NCBI GenBank assembly: GCA_910579955.1
Contig: CAJTWE010000024.1
Span: forward strand, 1 to 39,466
Length of the DNA stretch: 39,466 nucleotides
From: an uncultured Ruminococcus sp.
GTDB taxonomy: Bacteria; Bacillota; Clostridia; Oscillospirales; Ruminococcaceae
Direction: 5' to 3'
How positions within the stretch are numbered: the first letter of the stretch is position 1; every line of letters starts with the position of its first letter. Shown here one piece after another: positions 17,435 to 24,789 of the stretch. The notes under the pieces were generated by a model. That model did no database searches, had not been told where the DNA came from, and saw only the letters and a list, made by a program, of their open reading frames with translations. The position numbers and the translations under genes were made by a program.

Positions 17435-17760
17435 TTTGCAACCTCCATTGTTACCCATTCACCATTAATAATACATGGCAAAGTTTGGTATTCATCCTTT
17501 TCTGCCAAATGATACATCAGTACTTTTGAATCAATAGCGTTGATTACATAATTGCCTGTAACGTCCGCAGCCGCATAATTGACAAGTTCAACTTTGCCTG
17601 TTAAATACTTGCTCATTACAACTGTGTCTGACATAGTAATTTTTCCGTCATTGTTTAAATCGCCGCATATGTAAGCAGATGCGTTAAGTGGGATTGCTGA
17701 AGCAACACCCATACAAGCTGCAATGACCGCCGCTGACAGTTTTTTAATCATACCATTCAT
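17431..17760 (-). CDS. Small secreted dockerin-only protein
   Basis: 109 residues: a signal peptide (cleavage near ASA-Y), then immediately a dockerin with CGDLNNDGKITMSDTVVMSK and the second repeat DVTGNYVINAIDSKVLMYH, and a short tail. There is no catalytic module. It is the first gene of the operon, with AAGGAGG placed for the ATG at 17760, and its stop overlaps the start of the serine protease (ATGA). It could bring the unlinked protease to a cohesin, or cap cohesin sites. Both are inferences. Confidence 0.82.
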   Translation of the reverse strand: MNGMIKKLSAAVIAACMGVASAIPLNASAYICGDLNNDGKITMSDTVVMSKYLTGKVELVNYAAADVTGNYVINAIDSKVLMYHLAEKDEYQTLPCIINGEWVTMEVAK

Positions 17761-17827
17761 TTTAAGTCCTCCTTATAAAATGTCATAAAGGTAATTCAAA
17801 ATAACTTCTGTAAACTACCTTATATAT

Positions 17828-17856
17828 ATTATACATCATTTATCCAATAAATGCAA
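17828..17856 (-). promoter_or_regulatory. sigma-A promoter of the dockerin/protease operon
   Basis: On the minus strand TTGCAT (17856-17851), 17 bases, TATAAT (17833-17828). Confidence 0.8.
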
Positions 17857-17913
17857 CATCAAATCTCAACAATTTTCCAGTTAAATATATGTGCAATTGC
17901 AACAAAACATTAT

Positions 17914-17950
17914 TAAAAAATCGTCGTACCAGAATGACCTGATACGACGA
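17914..17950 (-). terminator. Terminator of the ABC ATPase gene
   Basis: TCGTCGTACCAG (17921-17932) and CTGATACGACGA (17939-17950) pair with one mismatch. The A-run at 17914-17920 is a U-run on the minus strand. Confidence 0.85.
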
Positions 17951-17984
17951 TCTATTATATTGCTATATAATTACTTAGACTAAA

Positions 17985-19100
17985 TCAGTTAATGATTGCT
18001 GGGTTGTTGTCAGCGTCCTTGTCAAACAGGTGGAGCTTGTTTGGATCAAGAGCGATCTTGATGATGTCGCCAGACTTAGCTGTAGAACGTGGGTCAACAC
18101 GAGCTGTCAGGGAAACACCAGCACAGTTCAGATACAGGAATGTCTCTGCACCCATCATTTCTGTGATTTCAACGTTAGCGTTTACAACGCCTGTTGTAGC
18201 TGTAGAAAGGAACATTTCGTCATCGTGGATAGCCTCAGGACGGATACCCATAATAACTTCCTTGTCAACATACTTAGCAAGATCATTTGTAACCTTAGCA
18301 GCAGGGATGTCGATTCTTGCGCCGCCTGCAAATTCTACATAGTAGCTGTTGCCTCTTCTCAGGATAGCGTCTACGAAGTTCATCTGAGGAGAGCCAAGGA
18401 ATCCAGCAACAAACTTGTTGCCTGGTCTCTCATACAGAGCCTGAGGAGTATCGATCTGCTGAATGATACCGTCCTTCATAACTACGATACGGTCACCCAT
18501 TGTCATAGCCTCTGTCTGGTCATGAGTTACATAGATAAATGTTGTACCCAGCTTCTTGTGGAGCTTAGAAATCTCTGTTCTCATCTGAGCACGGAGCTTA
18601 GCATCCAGGTTGGACAGTGGCTCGTCAAGCAGGAATACCTGAGGATTACGAACGATAGCACGACCCAGTGCAACACGCTGTCTCTGACCGCCGGACATAG
18701 CCTTTGGCTTACGCTGGAGCAGGTGGCTCAGGTCGAGGATCTTTGCAGCTTCTTCAACCTTTCTCTTTATCTCGTCCTTAGGAACCTTACGGAGCTTCAG
18801 ACCGAATGCCATGTTGTCAAATACTGTCATGTGTGGATACAGAGCGTAGTTCTGGAATACCATTGCGATGTCTCTGTCCTTAGGAGCAATATCGTTTACC
18901 AGACGGTCGCCGATATACAGTTCACCTTCGGAAATTTCTTCCAGACCTGCGATCATTCTCAGGGTTGTAGACTTACCGCAACCAGAAGGTCCAACGAGAA
19001 CGATAAATTCCTTATCCTCGATCTCAATGTTTACATCCTTAACAGCAACTACGTTGCCCGGATATTTCTTATAAATGTGTCTAAGTGATAAACTTGCCAT
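17985..19100 (-). CDS. ABC transporter ATPase of the MsmK/UgpC (MalK) type
   Basis: 371 residues. Walker A GPSGCGKST, Q-loop VFQNYALYPHMTV, signature MSGGQRQRVALGRA, Walker B VFLLDEP, D-loop SNLDAK and switch His in YVTHDQ are all present, followed by a C-terminal regulatory TOBE/OB region. The family energises carbohydrate importers. No permease or binding protein is nearby, so this is likely a shared ATPase (as MsmX/MsmK) serving several sugar importers. The ATG at 19100 has AGGAGG upstream on the minus strand. Its codon use and conservation fit a well-expressed gene. Confidence 0.94.
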   Translation of the reverse strand: MASLSLRHIYKKYPGNVVAVKDVNIEIEDKEFIVLVGPSGCGKSTTLRMIAGLEEISEGELYIGDRLVNDIAPKDRDIAMVFQNYALYPHMTVFDNMAFGLKLRKVPKDEIKRKVEEAAKILDLSHLLQRKPKAMSGGQRQRVALGRAIVRNPQVFLLDEPLSNLDAKLRAQMRTEISKLHKKLGTTFIYVTHDQTEAMTMGDRIVVMKDGIIQQIDTPQALYERPGNKFVAGFLGSPQMNFVDAILRRGNSYYVEFAGGARIDIPAAKVTNDLAKYVDKEVIMGIRPEAIHDDEMFLSTATTGVVNANVEITEMMGAETFLYLNCAGVSLTARVDPRSTAKSGDIIKIALDPNKLHLFDKDADNNPAIIN

Positions 19101-19169
19101 AGAGCAGTTCCTCCTATAATTTTTTCTTACCTCTAGAGGACAGTTGCCTGCCCACTTTTGTACAATAAT

Positions 19170-19198
19170 ATAATACCAGAAATCGCCGTATTTTGCAA
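19170..19198 (-). promoter_or_regulatory. sigma-A promoter of the ABC ATPase
   Basis: On the minus strand TTGCAA (19198-19193), 17 bases, TATTAT (19175-19170). The leader is about 62 bases. Confidence 0.75.
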
Positions 19199-19237
19199 GT
19201 CGTTATTTGCACAAACTTTTATCCTACAATTCATTGA

Positions 19238-19990
19238 TTATGACGAACTTTTCATAAAATTTGTAATAAGTGCTGAAAAGATGTCATTTATATTCAACAC
19301 TTCGGTCAAGTCTTTGTCTAACAGTACAAGTACCTCTCCGGGCTGTAAATCAGGCGGTAAAATCATGTTTCCCATAGCAATACGTTTTAGATTTTCCACA
19401 CGATTTCCAGTGGCAGCAAACATACGTTTTACTTGATGGTATTTTCCCTCACAGATGGATATGAGGACTTCTTTGCCGTCATTGCTAATGGCAGCCGCCT
19501 TTGCCGGTTTGCATTGTGAGCCGTCCTTTAATATTATGCCCTTTATGATAAGCTCCTGTGCCTTATCTGTGAAAGGTTCGGCAAGACTTGCGATGTAATA
19601 TTTAGGGACATGCTTTTTTGGCGATGTAAGGTCATGAAGCAAGCTTCCGTCGTTTGTCAGAAGCAGAAAGCCTGTGGTATCTTTATCAAGCCGTCCAACA
19701 GGAGAAAGCCCTTGTCCTTTGTATTCCGGCGGAAGAAGATCTATGACCGTCTTTTCTGTTTTATCTTCCGTAGCGCTTATATAATCCTTGGGCTTATTCA
19801 TAAGAAGAGTAAGCTTTTTATCTTGCCTTACGACTTCTCCTGAAATTGAAACAGTTTCAGAACCTGTAATGTTCATATCAGCTTTGGACGCTGTCACACC
19901 GTTTACTTTTACTTTTTTAGCACTGATCAGATTCTTTATCTGACTGCGTGAAAATGCTGTTCTTTCCGAAAGATATTTATCTAAACGCAT
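19238..19990 (-). CDS. rsuA: Small-subunit rRNA pseudouridine synthase, RsuA family
   Basis: 250 residues: an N-terminal S4 RNA-binding domain (RLDKYLSERTAFSRSQIKNLI), then the RluA/RsuA catalytic domain with GRLDKDTTGFLLLTNDG, containing the catalytic Asp, and GKYHQVKRMFAATG. RsuA-type enzymes modify U516 of 16S rRNA in E. coli. The exact target here is inferred. The start at 19990 has AAAGGAA upstream and matches the usual MRLDKYL start. Confidence 0.92.
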   Translation of the reverse strand: MRLDKYLSERTAFSRSQIKNLISAKKVKVNGVTASKADMNITGSETVSISGEVVRQDKKLTLLMNKPKDYISATEDKTEKTVIDLLPPEYKGQGLSPVGRLDKDTTGFLLLTNDGSLLHDLTSPKKHVPKYYIASLAEPFTDKAQELIIKGIILKDGSQCKPAKAAAISNDGKEVLISICEGKYHQVKRMFAATGNRVENLKRIAMGNMILPPDLQPGEVLVLLDKDLTEVLNINDIFSALITNFMKSSS

Positions 19991-20120
19991 AAACTCAATT
20001 CCTTTTTGCACAGTTCTGAAAAAACTTACCCATGCATACTATTTTTATAAAGAAAATACCAAACAAAACTTGTCCGATGGCTTTGCATGGTATTATTATA
20101 AAACAGATAGGAGAGTTTAC

Positions 20121-20546
20121 ATGAACCGTTCTATGATTATTCTTACTATGGGCATAGCCGGTGTAGGCTTAGGCATATTTGGGCTTGTCCGATACATAGA
20201 TCAGAATCCACAACCGGCAGAGATTTTACTAAGCAGCGATGAGGAGAGACGTGAGCTTTTAGCCGAATACGGCTGCACAACAAAAGAAACACCGCCCAAT
20301 CAGCAGGATATAATTCTGCCTACGGGCGGCGATACGTCAGTTTTTGGCGATTACTGTGCTCTCCAGCAGGAGCAGAATCTGCCGCTTTCGGATCATTTTG
20401 GTGAAGAAGCTGTTATTTGGACATATACCCTTGATGATTCTCCGTCTTTACGTGCTGAGATAATATGTACGCCGGATGGCCTTCTTCTTGGTCTTATGAG
20501 ATATGATAATAAAAGCTTTAACTATATGTATCCGATAATTATTTGA
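20121..20546 (+). CDS. Small membrane-anchored protein, DUF4830-like
   Basis: 141 residues: one N-terminal helix (about residues 4-24), then an extracytoplasmic domain with LLAEYGCTTKETPPNQQDII, IWTYTLDDSP and a C-terminal TPDGLLLGL. The layout and motifs resemble the DUF4830 family of Firmicutes, function unknown. TAGGAGAG lies at 20108-20115. It ends two bases before the convergent membrane-protein gene. Confidence 0.7.
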   Translation: MNRSMIILTMGIAGVGLGIFGLVRYIDQNPQPAEILLSSDEERRELLAEYGCTTKETPPNQQDIILPTGGDTSVFGDYCALQQEQNLPLSDHFGEEAVIWTYTLDDSPSLRAEIICTPDGLLLGLMRYDNKSFNYMYPIII

Positions 20547-20548
20547 TA

Positions 20549-20932
20549 TTATTTAATAAGTCTTGCGATGCTGCCGATTCCTGGCAGTTCTTTGGATCTG
20601 CCCTGACCTGTTAAAACCATTCCGTAAATCATCAGTACGAGAACGACTACGGAAACAATAAGAGCAATAAGTCCGGAAATGATCCAGCCAACAATTGGTA
20701 TCCATCCTATAACTATGTTTACAACCTTGGATGCTATGCTCAGAGCAATGCTGGTGAGCAGCAGAAGAAGTCCTTGGTTTGCATGGAAGCGGCAGTATGA
20801 GGTATTGCCCGTTACCAGCGGCAGCCAAAAGAGGATAGGAATATAAGCGAGAATACAAATTACTTTGTTATCTGCAATATCCTGAGTACCGAATTCGTTT
20901 GAGTGGTCTGTTCCTTGAAAATTGTAAGACAT
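20549..20932 (-). CDS. Small multi-pass membrane protein, DUF4870/Tic20-like
   Basis: 127 residues with three to four predicted helices: ICILAYIPILFWLPLV, FHANQGLLLLLTSIALSIAS, the glycine-rich IVIGWIPIVGWIISG and VVVLVLMIYGM. The YCRFHANQGLLL motif is typical of DUF4870-like proteins. No function is established. AAGGAG precedes the ATG on the minus strand. It follows nrdR in the same direction. Confidence 0.75.
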   Translation of the reverse strand: MSYNFQGTDHSNEFGTQDIADNKVICILAYIPILFWLPLVTGNTSYCRFHANQGLLLLLTSIALSIASKVVNIVIGWIPIVGWIISGLIALIVSVVVLVLMIYGMVLTGQGRSKELPGIGSIARLIK

Positions 20933-20956
20933 TTTTTGTTCTCCTTATAAAATATT

Positions 20957-21403
20957 TTATGCTTCGCCCAGTTCACTGACAGCATTTATAAATCCCTCAA
21001 CGCTTGAAAAATCCTGGTAAACAGAAGCGAAGCGGATATATGCAACTGCGTCAATTTTCTTGAGCTGTTCCATAACCATGTTGCCTATTTCTGTTGATTT
21101 TATGCTTGTGCGAAGCTCGCTTGCAAAGCGTTCCTCAACAGTATCTACTATTCCCTGCACCTGTATGGCTGTAATGGGACGTTTTTTTATTGCGCTGAAA
21201 ATGCCGGACATAAGTTTGTTTTTGTCAAATGGCTGAATACTTCCGTCTTTTTTTTCGACTGTAAGCATAGGAAGCTCGATAACTTCATAGGTGGTGAATC
21301 TTTTCAGGCAAGTACCGCATTCTCTGCGTCTGCGTATTTTCATTTCAGAAGGACGAGAATCCAGAACTCGTGTGTCTTTTTCTCCACAAAATGGGCATTT
21401 CAT
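20957..21403 (-). CDS. nrdR: Transcriptional repressor NrdR
   Basis: NrdR represses ribonucleotide reductase genes by binding NrdR boxes when its ATP-cone carries dATP. The 148 residues show the zinc ribbon CPFCGEKDTRVLDSR..RRRECGTC and an ATP-cone (TVEKKDGSIQPFDKNKLMSGI onwards). The C-terminal DFSSVEGF is also typical. No ribonucleotide reductase gene is in the window. Confidence 0.95.
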   Translation of the reverse strand: MKCPFCGEKDTRVLDSRPSEMKIRRRRECGTCLKRFTTYEVIELPMLTVEKKDGSIQPFDKNKLMSGIFSAIKKRPITAIQVQGIVDTVEERFASELRTSIKSTEIGNMVMEQLKKIDAVAYIRFASVYQDFSSVEGFINAVSELGEA

Positions 21404-21438
21404 GTTGGTTTAGTCTCCTGTCGTAATCTGTTTTGTTG

Positions 21439-22227
21439 TTATTCGTAAATACTTTCTGCCATTCTTTCGAGGACCTGATAATTCTGCAAAAGGTCGGAAA
21501 CATTTGCAAAGGCACTGCGGTAAAGCTCTAGTATTACGGTACAATCCGGACTTAGCAATGATAATCTTTTTAAAAAATCCTTTATACGAAAGCTGCCGCT
21601 TCCTATAGTCAAACAGTCTCCGTACGGGCCGTGATCGCTCATGTGTACAAGTACAATACTTTCTTCCAGTGCATTCAAAACCGCAACAGGATTTTCTCCC
21701 GAACGTATTGCTTGCTTTACATCAAGAACAAATTTCGCTCTGTTTCCGAGCTGTTTTTTCATTTCTATCAGAAAGTCCAGTGAACGGCTTGTACATCTTG
21801 AAACATTTTCCTGAGCTACAGTTATACCAAATTCGCTTCCTATTTCAGACAGCATATTGAATCTTTCAAAGTATAACTGATTATCTCCATAACCCTTAGA
21901 GCCGTGCATAACAAATACACTAGCCCCCAAAGCCCGCATAGCAGCAAAGTAATGCTTATAGTAATCTATGGCGTCATTTGTTCTGCGCTTATATTGTGAA
22001 AAGAAGAGTAGAGGTTCCATTTCGCAGGTAAAGGGATGCAGAGAGCTGCATGAAATATCAAAACGTTTAAGAAGTTCTGCAAGGTTCATAATGAAGCTTT
22101 TGCGTAGTTCCGAGTGTGTGTTCAGAAATATCTCTATCTGTGAAACGCCGCCGAGTATCAGCTCATATAGAGCTTCTTCTACCGGCATGGGGTAAAGACA
22201 TGCTGTTGAAACGCCTGTTTTCAGCAT
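21439..22227 (-). CDS. Sugar phosphate isomerase/epimerase-like TIM-barrel protein
   Basis: 262 residues of the xylose-isomerase-like TIM-barrel (AP endonuclease 2) superfamily: LILGGVSQIEIFLN, SSLHPFTCEME, ASVFVMHGSKGYG, GITVAQENVSRC, AKFVLDVKQA, VLVHMSDHG and CTVILELYR contain the expected metal-binding His, Glu and Asp positions. The substrate cannot be told. The start at 22227 has AAGGAGG upstream. Confidence 0.82.
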   Translation of the reverse strand: MLKTGVSTACLYPMPVEEALYELILGGVSQIEIFLNTHSELRKSFIMNLAELLKRFDISCSSLHPFTCEMEPLLFFSQYKRRTNDAIDYYKHYFAAMRALGASVFVMHGSKGYGDNQLYFERFNMLSEIGSEFGITVAQENVSRCTSRSLDFLIEMKKQLGNRAKFVLDVKQAIRSGENPVAVLNALEESIVLVHMSDHGPYGDCLTIGSGSFRIKDFLKRLSLLSPDCTVILELYRSAFANVSDLLQNYQVLERMAESIYE

Positions 22228-22258
22228 AAGGGATCCTCCTTTTCTATACACATTATAT

Positions 22259-22287
22259 ATTATAGCATATCTTTTTTTATTTTGCAA
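22259..22287 (-). promoter_or_regulatory. sigma-A promoter of the TIM-barrel gene
   Basis: On the minus strand TTGCAA (22287-22282), 17 bases, TATAAT (22264-22259). Confidence 0.8.
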
Positions 22288-22379
22288 TAGTGTAAAAAGA
22301 AAATGTCATAAAAAGGCGCTGTATGACGTTTGGGTATAATATAATACAATATTTGCCATATGTTTTTTCTTGTTTTTAC

Positions 22380-22408
22380 TTTACAAATTTTATCTTTTAT
22401 GGTACAAT
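22380..22408 (+). promoter_or_regulatory. sigma-A promoter of the C39-like peptidase gene
   Basis: TTTACA (22380-22385), 17 bases, TACAAT (22403-22408), 36 bases before the ATG. Confidence 0.75.
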
Positions 22409-22443
22409 GATAAAATAAATCAAAAAACAGGAGAATAAATTAT

Positions 22444-23409
22444 ATGTTTTTTAACAGAATGAAAAAGATTGCTGTATTATGTGCTTTGGTGATTACAGCC
22501 GCTTCGGCAGTGCTTTTTCCCATAAAAGCTGAGGCGATCTCTTCCAATATGCCTTTCCCGATAGCATTGCAGCAGAATGAAGAATCAGGCGCAGAGATTC
22601 AGAGAAATTTATATCTGTCTGAATTCGATAACTGGTGCGATTACCCGTGGAACAGAGGCACTGAGAAGAATAATACAGTTGGAAAAGCGGCGTGCAGTCT
22701 TTTTTCCGTTATTAATAATGTATATTACCATACCGGCAAAATAATTGACCCCACTGTTCTGGCGCAGTATGCACTTGACAAGGGTTATCGCAGAGTAGGA
22801 TATGATGGTGTTGTACTTGATTTTTTCCCTGCATTTGTAAATGACTTAGGTTATGCATACGGCATGGGCTACCACGGCTGGACTACATCCGCTGAAAACG
22901 CCCTTGCACATGTAAGAAACGGTGGTTCTACAAGCTCGAATATTTACGGCCACTGGATAACTATTGTTGATTATGATGCCGAAAGTGATCTTTATCTGAT
23001 ACTGGATTCTGCACAGGCGTGTGCAAGATGTGAGAACATCACATGGACAGACCGTGAAAACGGCATAGCGTGGCTGCCTTCATCGGAACTGCTTAAAAAG
23101 GCGAAAAGCGGCAATTATGGTATTAGCGGAGTTGTAAATATGCTTTTCAGTTTTGACTATACATTTGCAGCTCAAATGGGTGATGCAAACGGCAGCGGTG
23201 AACTTGACATAAGCGATACAACTATGATACTTTCTCAGTATGCATATAATACAGCGGGATTAGAATGCTTTCCGTATCATCCGCATCCTGCACAAAATGA
23301 GGTGTGCATAGTAGCGGCAGATGTAAACGGTGACGGCTGCATTAGCATTGATGATTCTACTGTGGTTATTCAAATGTATGCAGATAGCTTAGCAGGACTT
23401 ATTGAGTGA
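22444..23409 (+). CDS. Secreted C39-like cysteine peptidase with dockerin
   Basis: 321 residues. A signal peptide ends near AEA-I (residue 31). The central domain has a C39-type papain fold: VGKAACSLFSVINN (Cys84 nucleophile), YGHWITIVDYD (His170) and LILDS (Asp188). The C-terminal dockerin (about 246-321) has GDANGSGELDISDTTMILSQ and ADVNGDGCISIDDSTVVIQM, both with Ca-binding Asp/Asn sets. It is a candidate cellulosome-borne peptidase. CAGGAG lies before the ATG with a long spacer of about 11 bases. The next gene begins 19 bases after the stop. Confidence 0.85.
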   Translation: MFFNRMKKIAVLCALVITAASAVLFPIKAEAISSNMPFPIALQQNEESGAEIQRNLYLSEFDNWCDYPWNRGTEKNNTVGKAACSLFSVINNVYYHTGKIIDPTVLAQYALDKGYRRVGYDGVVLDFFPAFVNDLGYAYGMGYHGWTTSAENALAHVRNGGSTSSNIYGHWITIVDYDAESDLYLILDSAQACARCENITWTDRENGIAWLPSSELLKKAKSGNYGISGVVNMLFSFDYTFAAQMGDANGSGELDISDTTMILSQYAYNTAGLECFPYHPHPAQNEVCIVAADVNGDGCISIDDSTVVIQMYADSLAGLIE

Positions 23410-23428
23410 TTCGGAGGGATATAATAAT

Positions 23429-24202
23429 ATGAAGCCGGAAGAAGTTATGTTCCACTTGAACTGCCGTGCGGAGGACATAGGAAAATATGTTTTTTTGCCG
23501 GGCGATCCCGGACGTGCGGATTTTATAGCAGGTTATCTTGATGATGCAAGGCTTATCGGTAGGAACAGAGAATTTACCATATGGACGGGCAGTCTTGATG
23601 AAGTACCTGTAAGCGTTGTTTCAACGGGCATAGGAGGGCCGTCCGCTGTGATAGCTATGGAAGAGCTTGTAATGTGTGGAGCTGATACATTTATAAGAGT
23701 GGGAACATGCGGCGGAATGCAATCGGAAGTTCCTGCCGGACAGCTTGTTGTTCCCACTGGTGCAGTACGTATGGAGGGAACATCTCGTGAATATATGCCT
23801 ATAGCTTTTCCGGCAGTGCCTGATTTTAGTCTTACATGCGCTTTAGTACGGGCTGCAAAGGAGCTTTCAATGCCATATGTTACCGGAGTAGTACAGTGTA
23901 AGGATTCATTTTACGGTCAGCATAGCCCTGAAAGAATGCCGGTAGCAAATCGTCTTATAGATGATTGGAATGCATGGATAGCAGCAGGAGTGCTTGCGTC
24001 TGAAATGGAGTCGGCGGCGTTATTTGTAACGGCTTCGGTGCTTCATGTGAGGTGTGCTACGGTACTTAACATGATATGGAACCAGGAACGTGAGAAAAAA
24101 TATGGTATAGATACTGTTCCTCAGCTTGATATGGATGCGGCTGTAAGGACAGCGGTTCATGCTATGAGAGCTATTATAAAAGATGATAAGGGTCGCAAAT
24201 GA
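23429..24202 (+). CDS. Nucleoside phosphorylase (uridine phosphorylase type)
   Basis: 257 residues of the PNP/UDP phosphorylase family, which splits nucleosides with phosphate. Seen: FLPGDPGRADFIAGYL (phosphate site), VSTGIGGPSAVIAMEEL, IRVGTCGGMQ and SEMESAALFVTASVL with the ribose-binding Glu-Met-Glu. It resembles uridine phosphorylases, but purine specificity is not excluded. GGAGGG at 23412-23417 fits the ATG at 23429. Confidence 0.9.
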   Translation: MKPEEVMFHLNCRAEDIGKYVFLPGDPGRADFIAGYLDDARLIGRNREFTIWTGSLDEVPVSVVSTGIGGPSAVIAMEELVMCGADTFIRVGTCGGMQSEVPAGQLVVPTGAVRMEGTSREYMPIAFPAVPDFSLTCALVRAAKELSMPYVTGVVQCKDSFYGQHSPERMPVANRLIDDWNAWIAAGVLASEMESAALFVTASVLHVRCATVLNMIWNQEREKKYGIDTVPQLDMDAAVRTAVHAMRAIIKDDKGRK

Positions 24203-24232
24203 TATAATATATTATAATAGGTATAAATAAAA

Positions 24233-24267
24233 GCTCAGAAGCAAAAAGCTTCTGAGCATTTTTTATT
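24233..24267. terminator. Bidirectional terminator
   Basis: GCTCAGAAGC (24233-24242) and GCTTCTGAGC (24248-24257) form a perfect stem, with A-rich left and T-rich right flanks, between the converging phosphorylase and XRE genes. Confidence 0.9.
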
Positions 24268-24279
24268 TGTGATAAAAGA

Positions 24280-24642
24280 TTATCTGGCTTCTTTTAAATT
24301 ATGAATATATTCACTTTGATTTTCGCAAAGCTGTTCAAGGAAAAGTTCAAGCTTGCCCTTGTTTCGTTCAGTGAGAGACATATATTTTTGAGCAATGCTT
24401 ATGGCTTCGTTTGAAAGGGGGTCAAAAGCATTGCCATGGGATACATTTGTACGACCAGCGATATAATCGAGGGATACATTGTAGAAGTCGGCGAGTGTTA
24501 CAGCAAAATCCAACGGTACAGTATGCTTGCCCTGTTCGTAGTTTGTATATGTGGTTTTATGCATATACAATTTTTTGCACAGCTCATTCTGAGTAAGGTC
24601 GCTGTCCTCCCTTAAATCTCTTATACGCTGGTAATGTTGCAT
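24280..24642 (-). CDS. XRE-family transcriptional regulator
   Basis: 120 residues with an N-terminal lambda-repressor-type HTH (RIRDLREDSDLTQNELCKKL, then YMHKTTYTNYEQGKHTVPLD) and a C-terminal helical part. The start at 24642 has AAAGGAG on the minus strand. It is divergent from the CHAP/ricin gene and shares a 147-base intergenic region with it. A palindrome in that region is a candidate operator. Confidence 0.88.
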   Translation of the reverse strand: MQHYQRIRDLREDSDLTQNELCKKLYMHKTTYTNYEQGKHTVPLDFAVTLADFYNVSLDYIAGRTNVSHGNAFDPLSNEAISIAQKYMSLTERNKGKLELFLEQLCENQSEYIHNLKEAR

Positions 24643-24703
24643 AAGTTGTGCTCCTTTCATTTATAAAATTTACTGAAATTATACCACAAATGATGTCTTT
24701 GCA

Positions 24704-24732
24704 TTGACAAATTACAATGATTATGGTATTAT
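24704..24732 (+). promoter_or_regulatory. sigma-A promoter of the CHAP/ricin gene
   Basis: TTGACA (24704-24709), 17 bases, TATTAT (24727-24732). Confidence 0.8.
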
Positions 24733-24742
24733 ATAGCTGTAA

Positions 24743-24760
24743 ATACAACATATGATGTAT
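24743..24760. promoter_or_regulatory. Candidate operator palindrome
   Basis: ATACAACATATGATGTAT is an 18-bp palindrome with one mismatched pair, placed at the expected transcription start of the CHAP/ricin gene. Its right-half core ATGATGT recurs at about 24690-24696, just outside the promoter. The divergent XRE protein is the obvious candidate ligand. Confidence 0.45.
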
Positions 24761-24789
24761 CGAAATACAATAAAAGGAGTCGATTTTGT

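Noticed and set aside
18030..19088. 352-codon plus-strand frame opposite the ABC ATPase
   Set aside because: It is a shadow of a well-conserved gene. Its translation has no domain, and no promoter or ribosome binding site precedes it.
20070..20120. Upstream extension of the DUF4830-like gene to 20070
   Set aside because: The added residues have no ribosome binding site and would precede a clear membrane-anchor start at 20121 that has TAGGAGAG.
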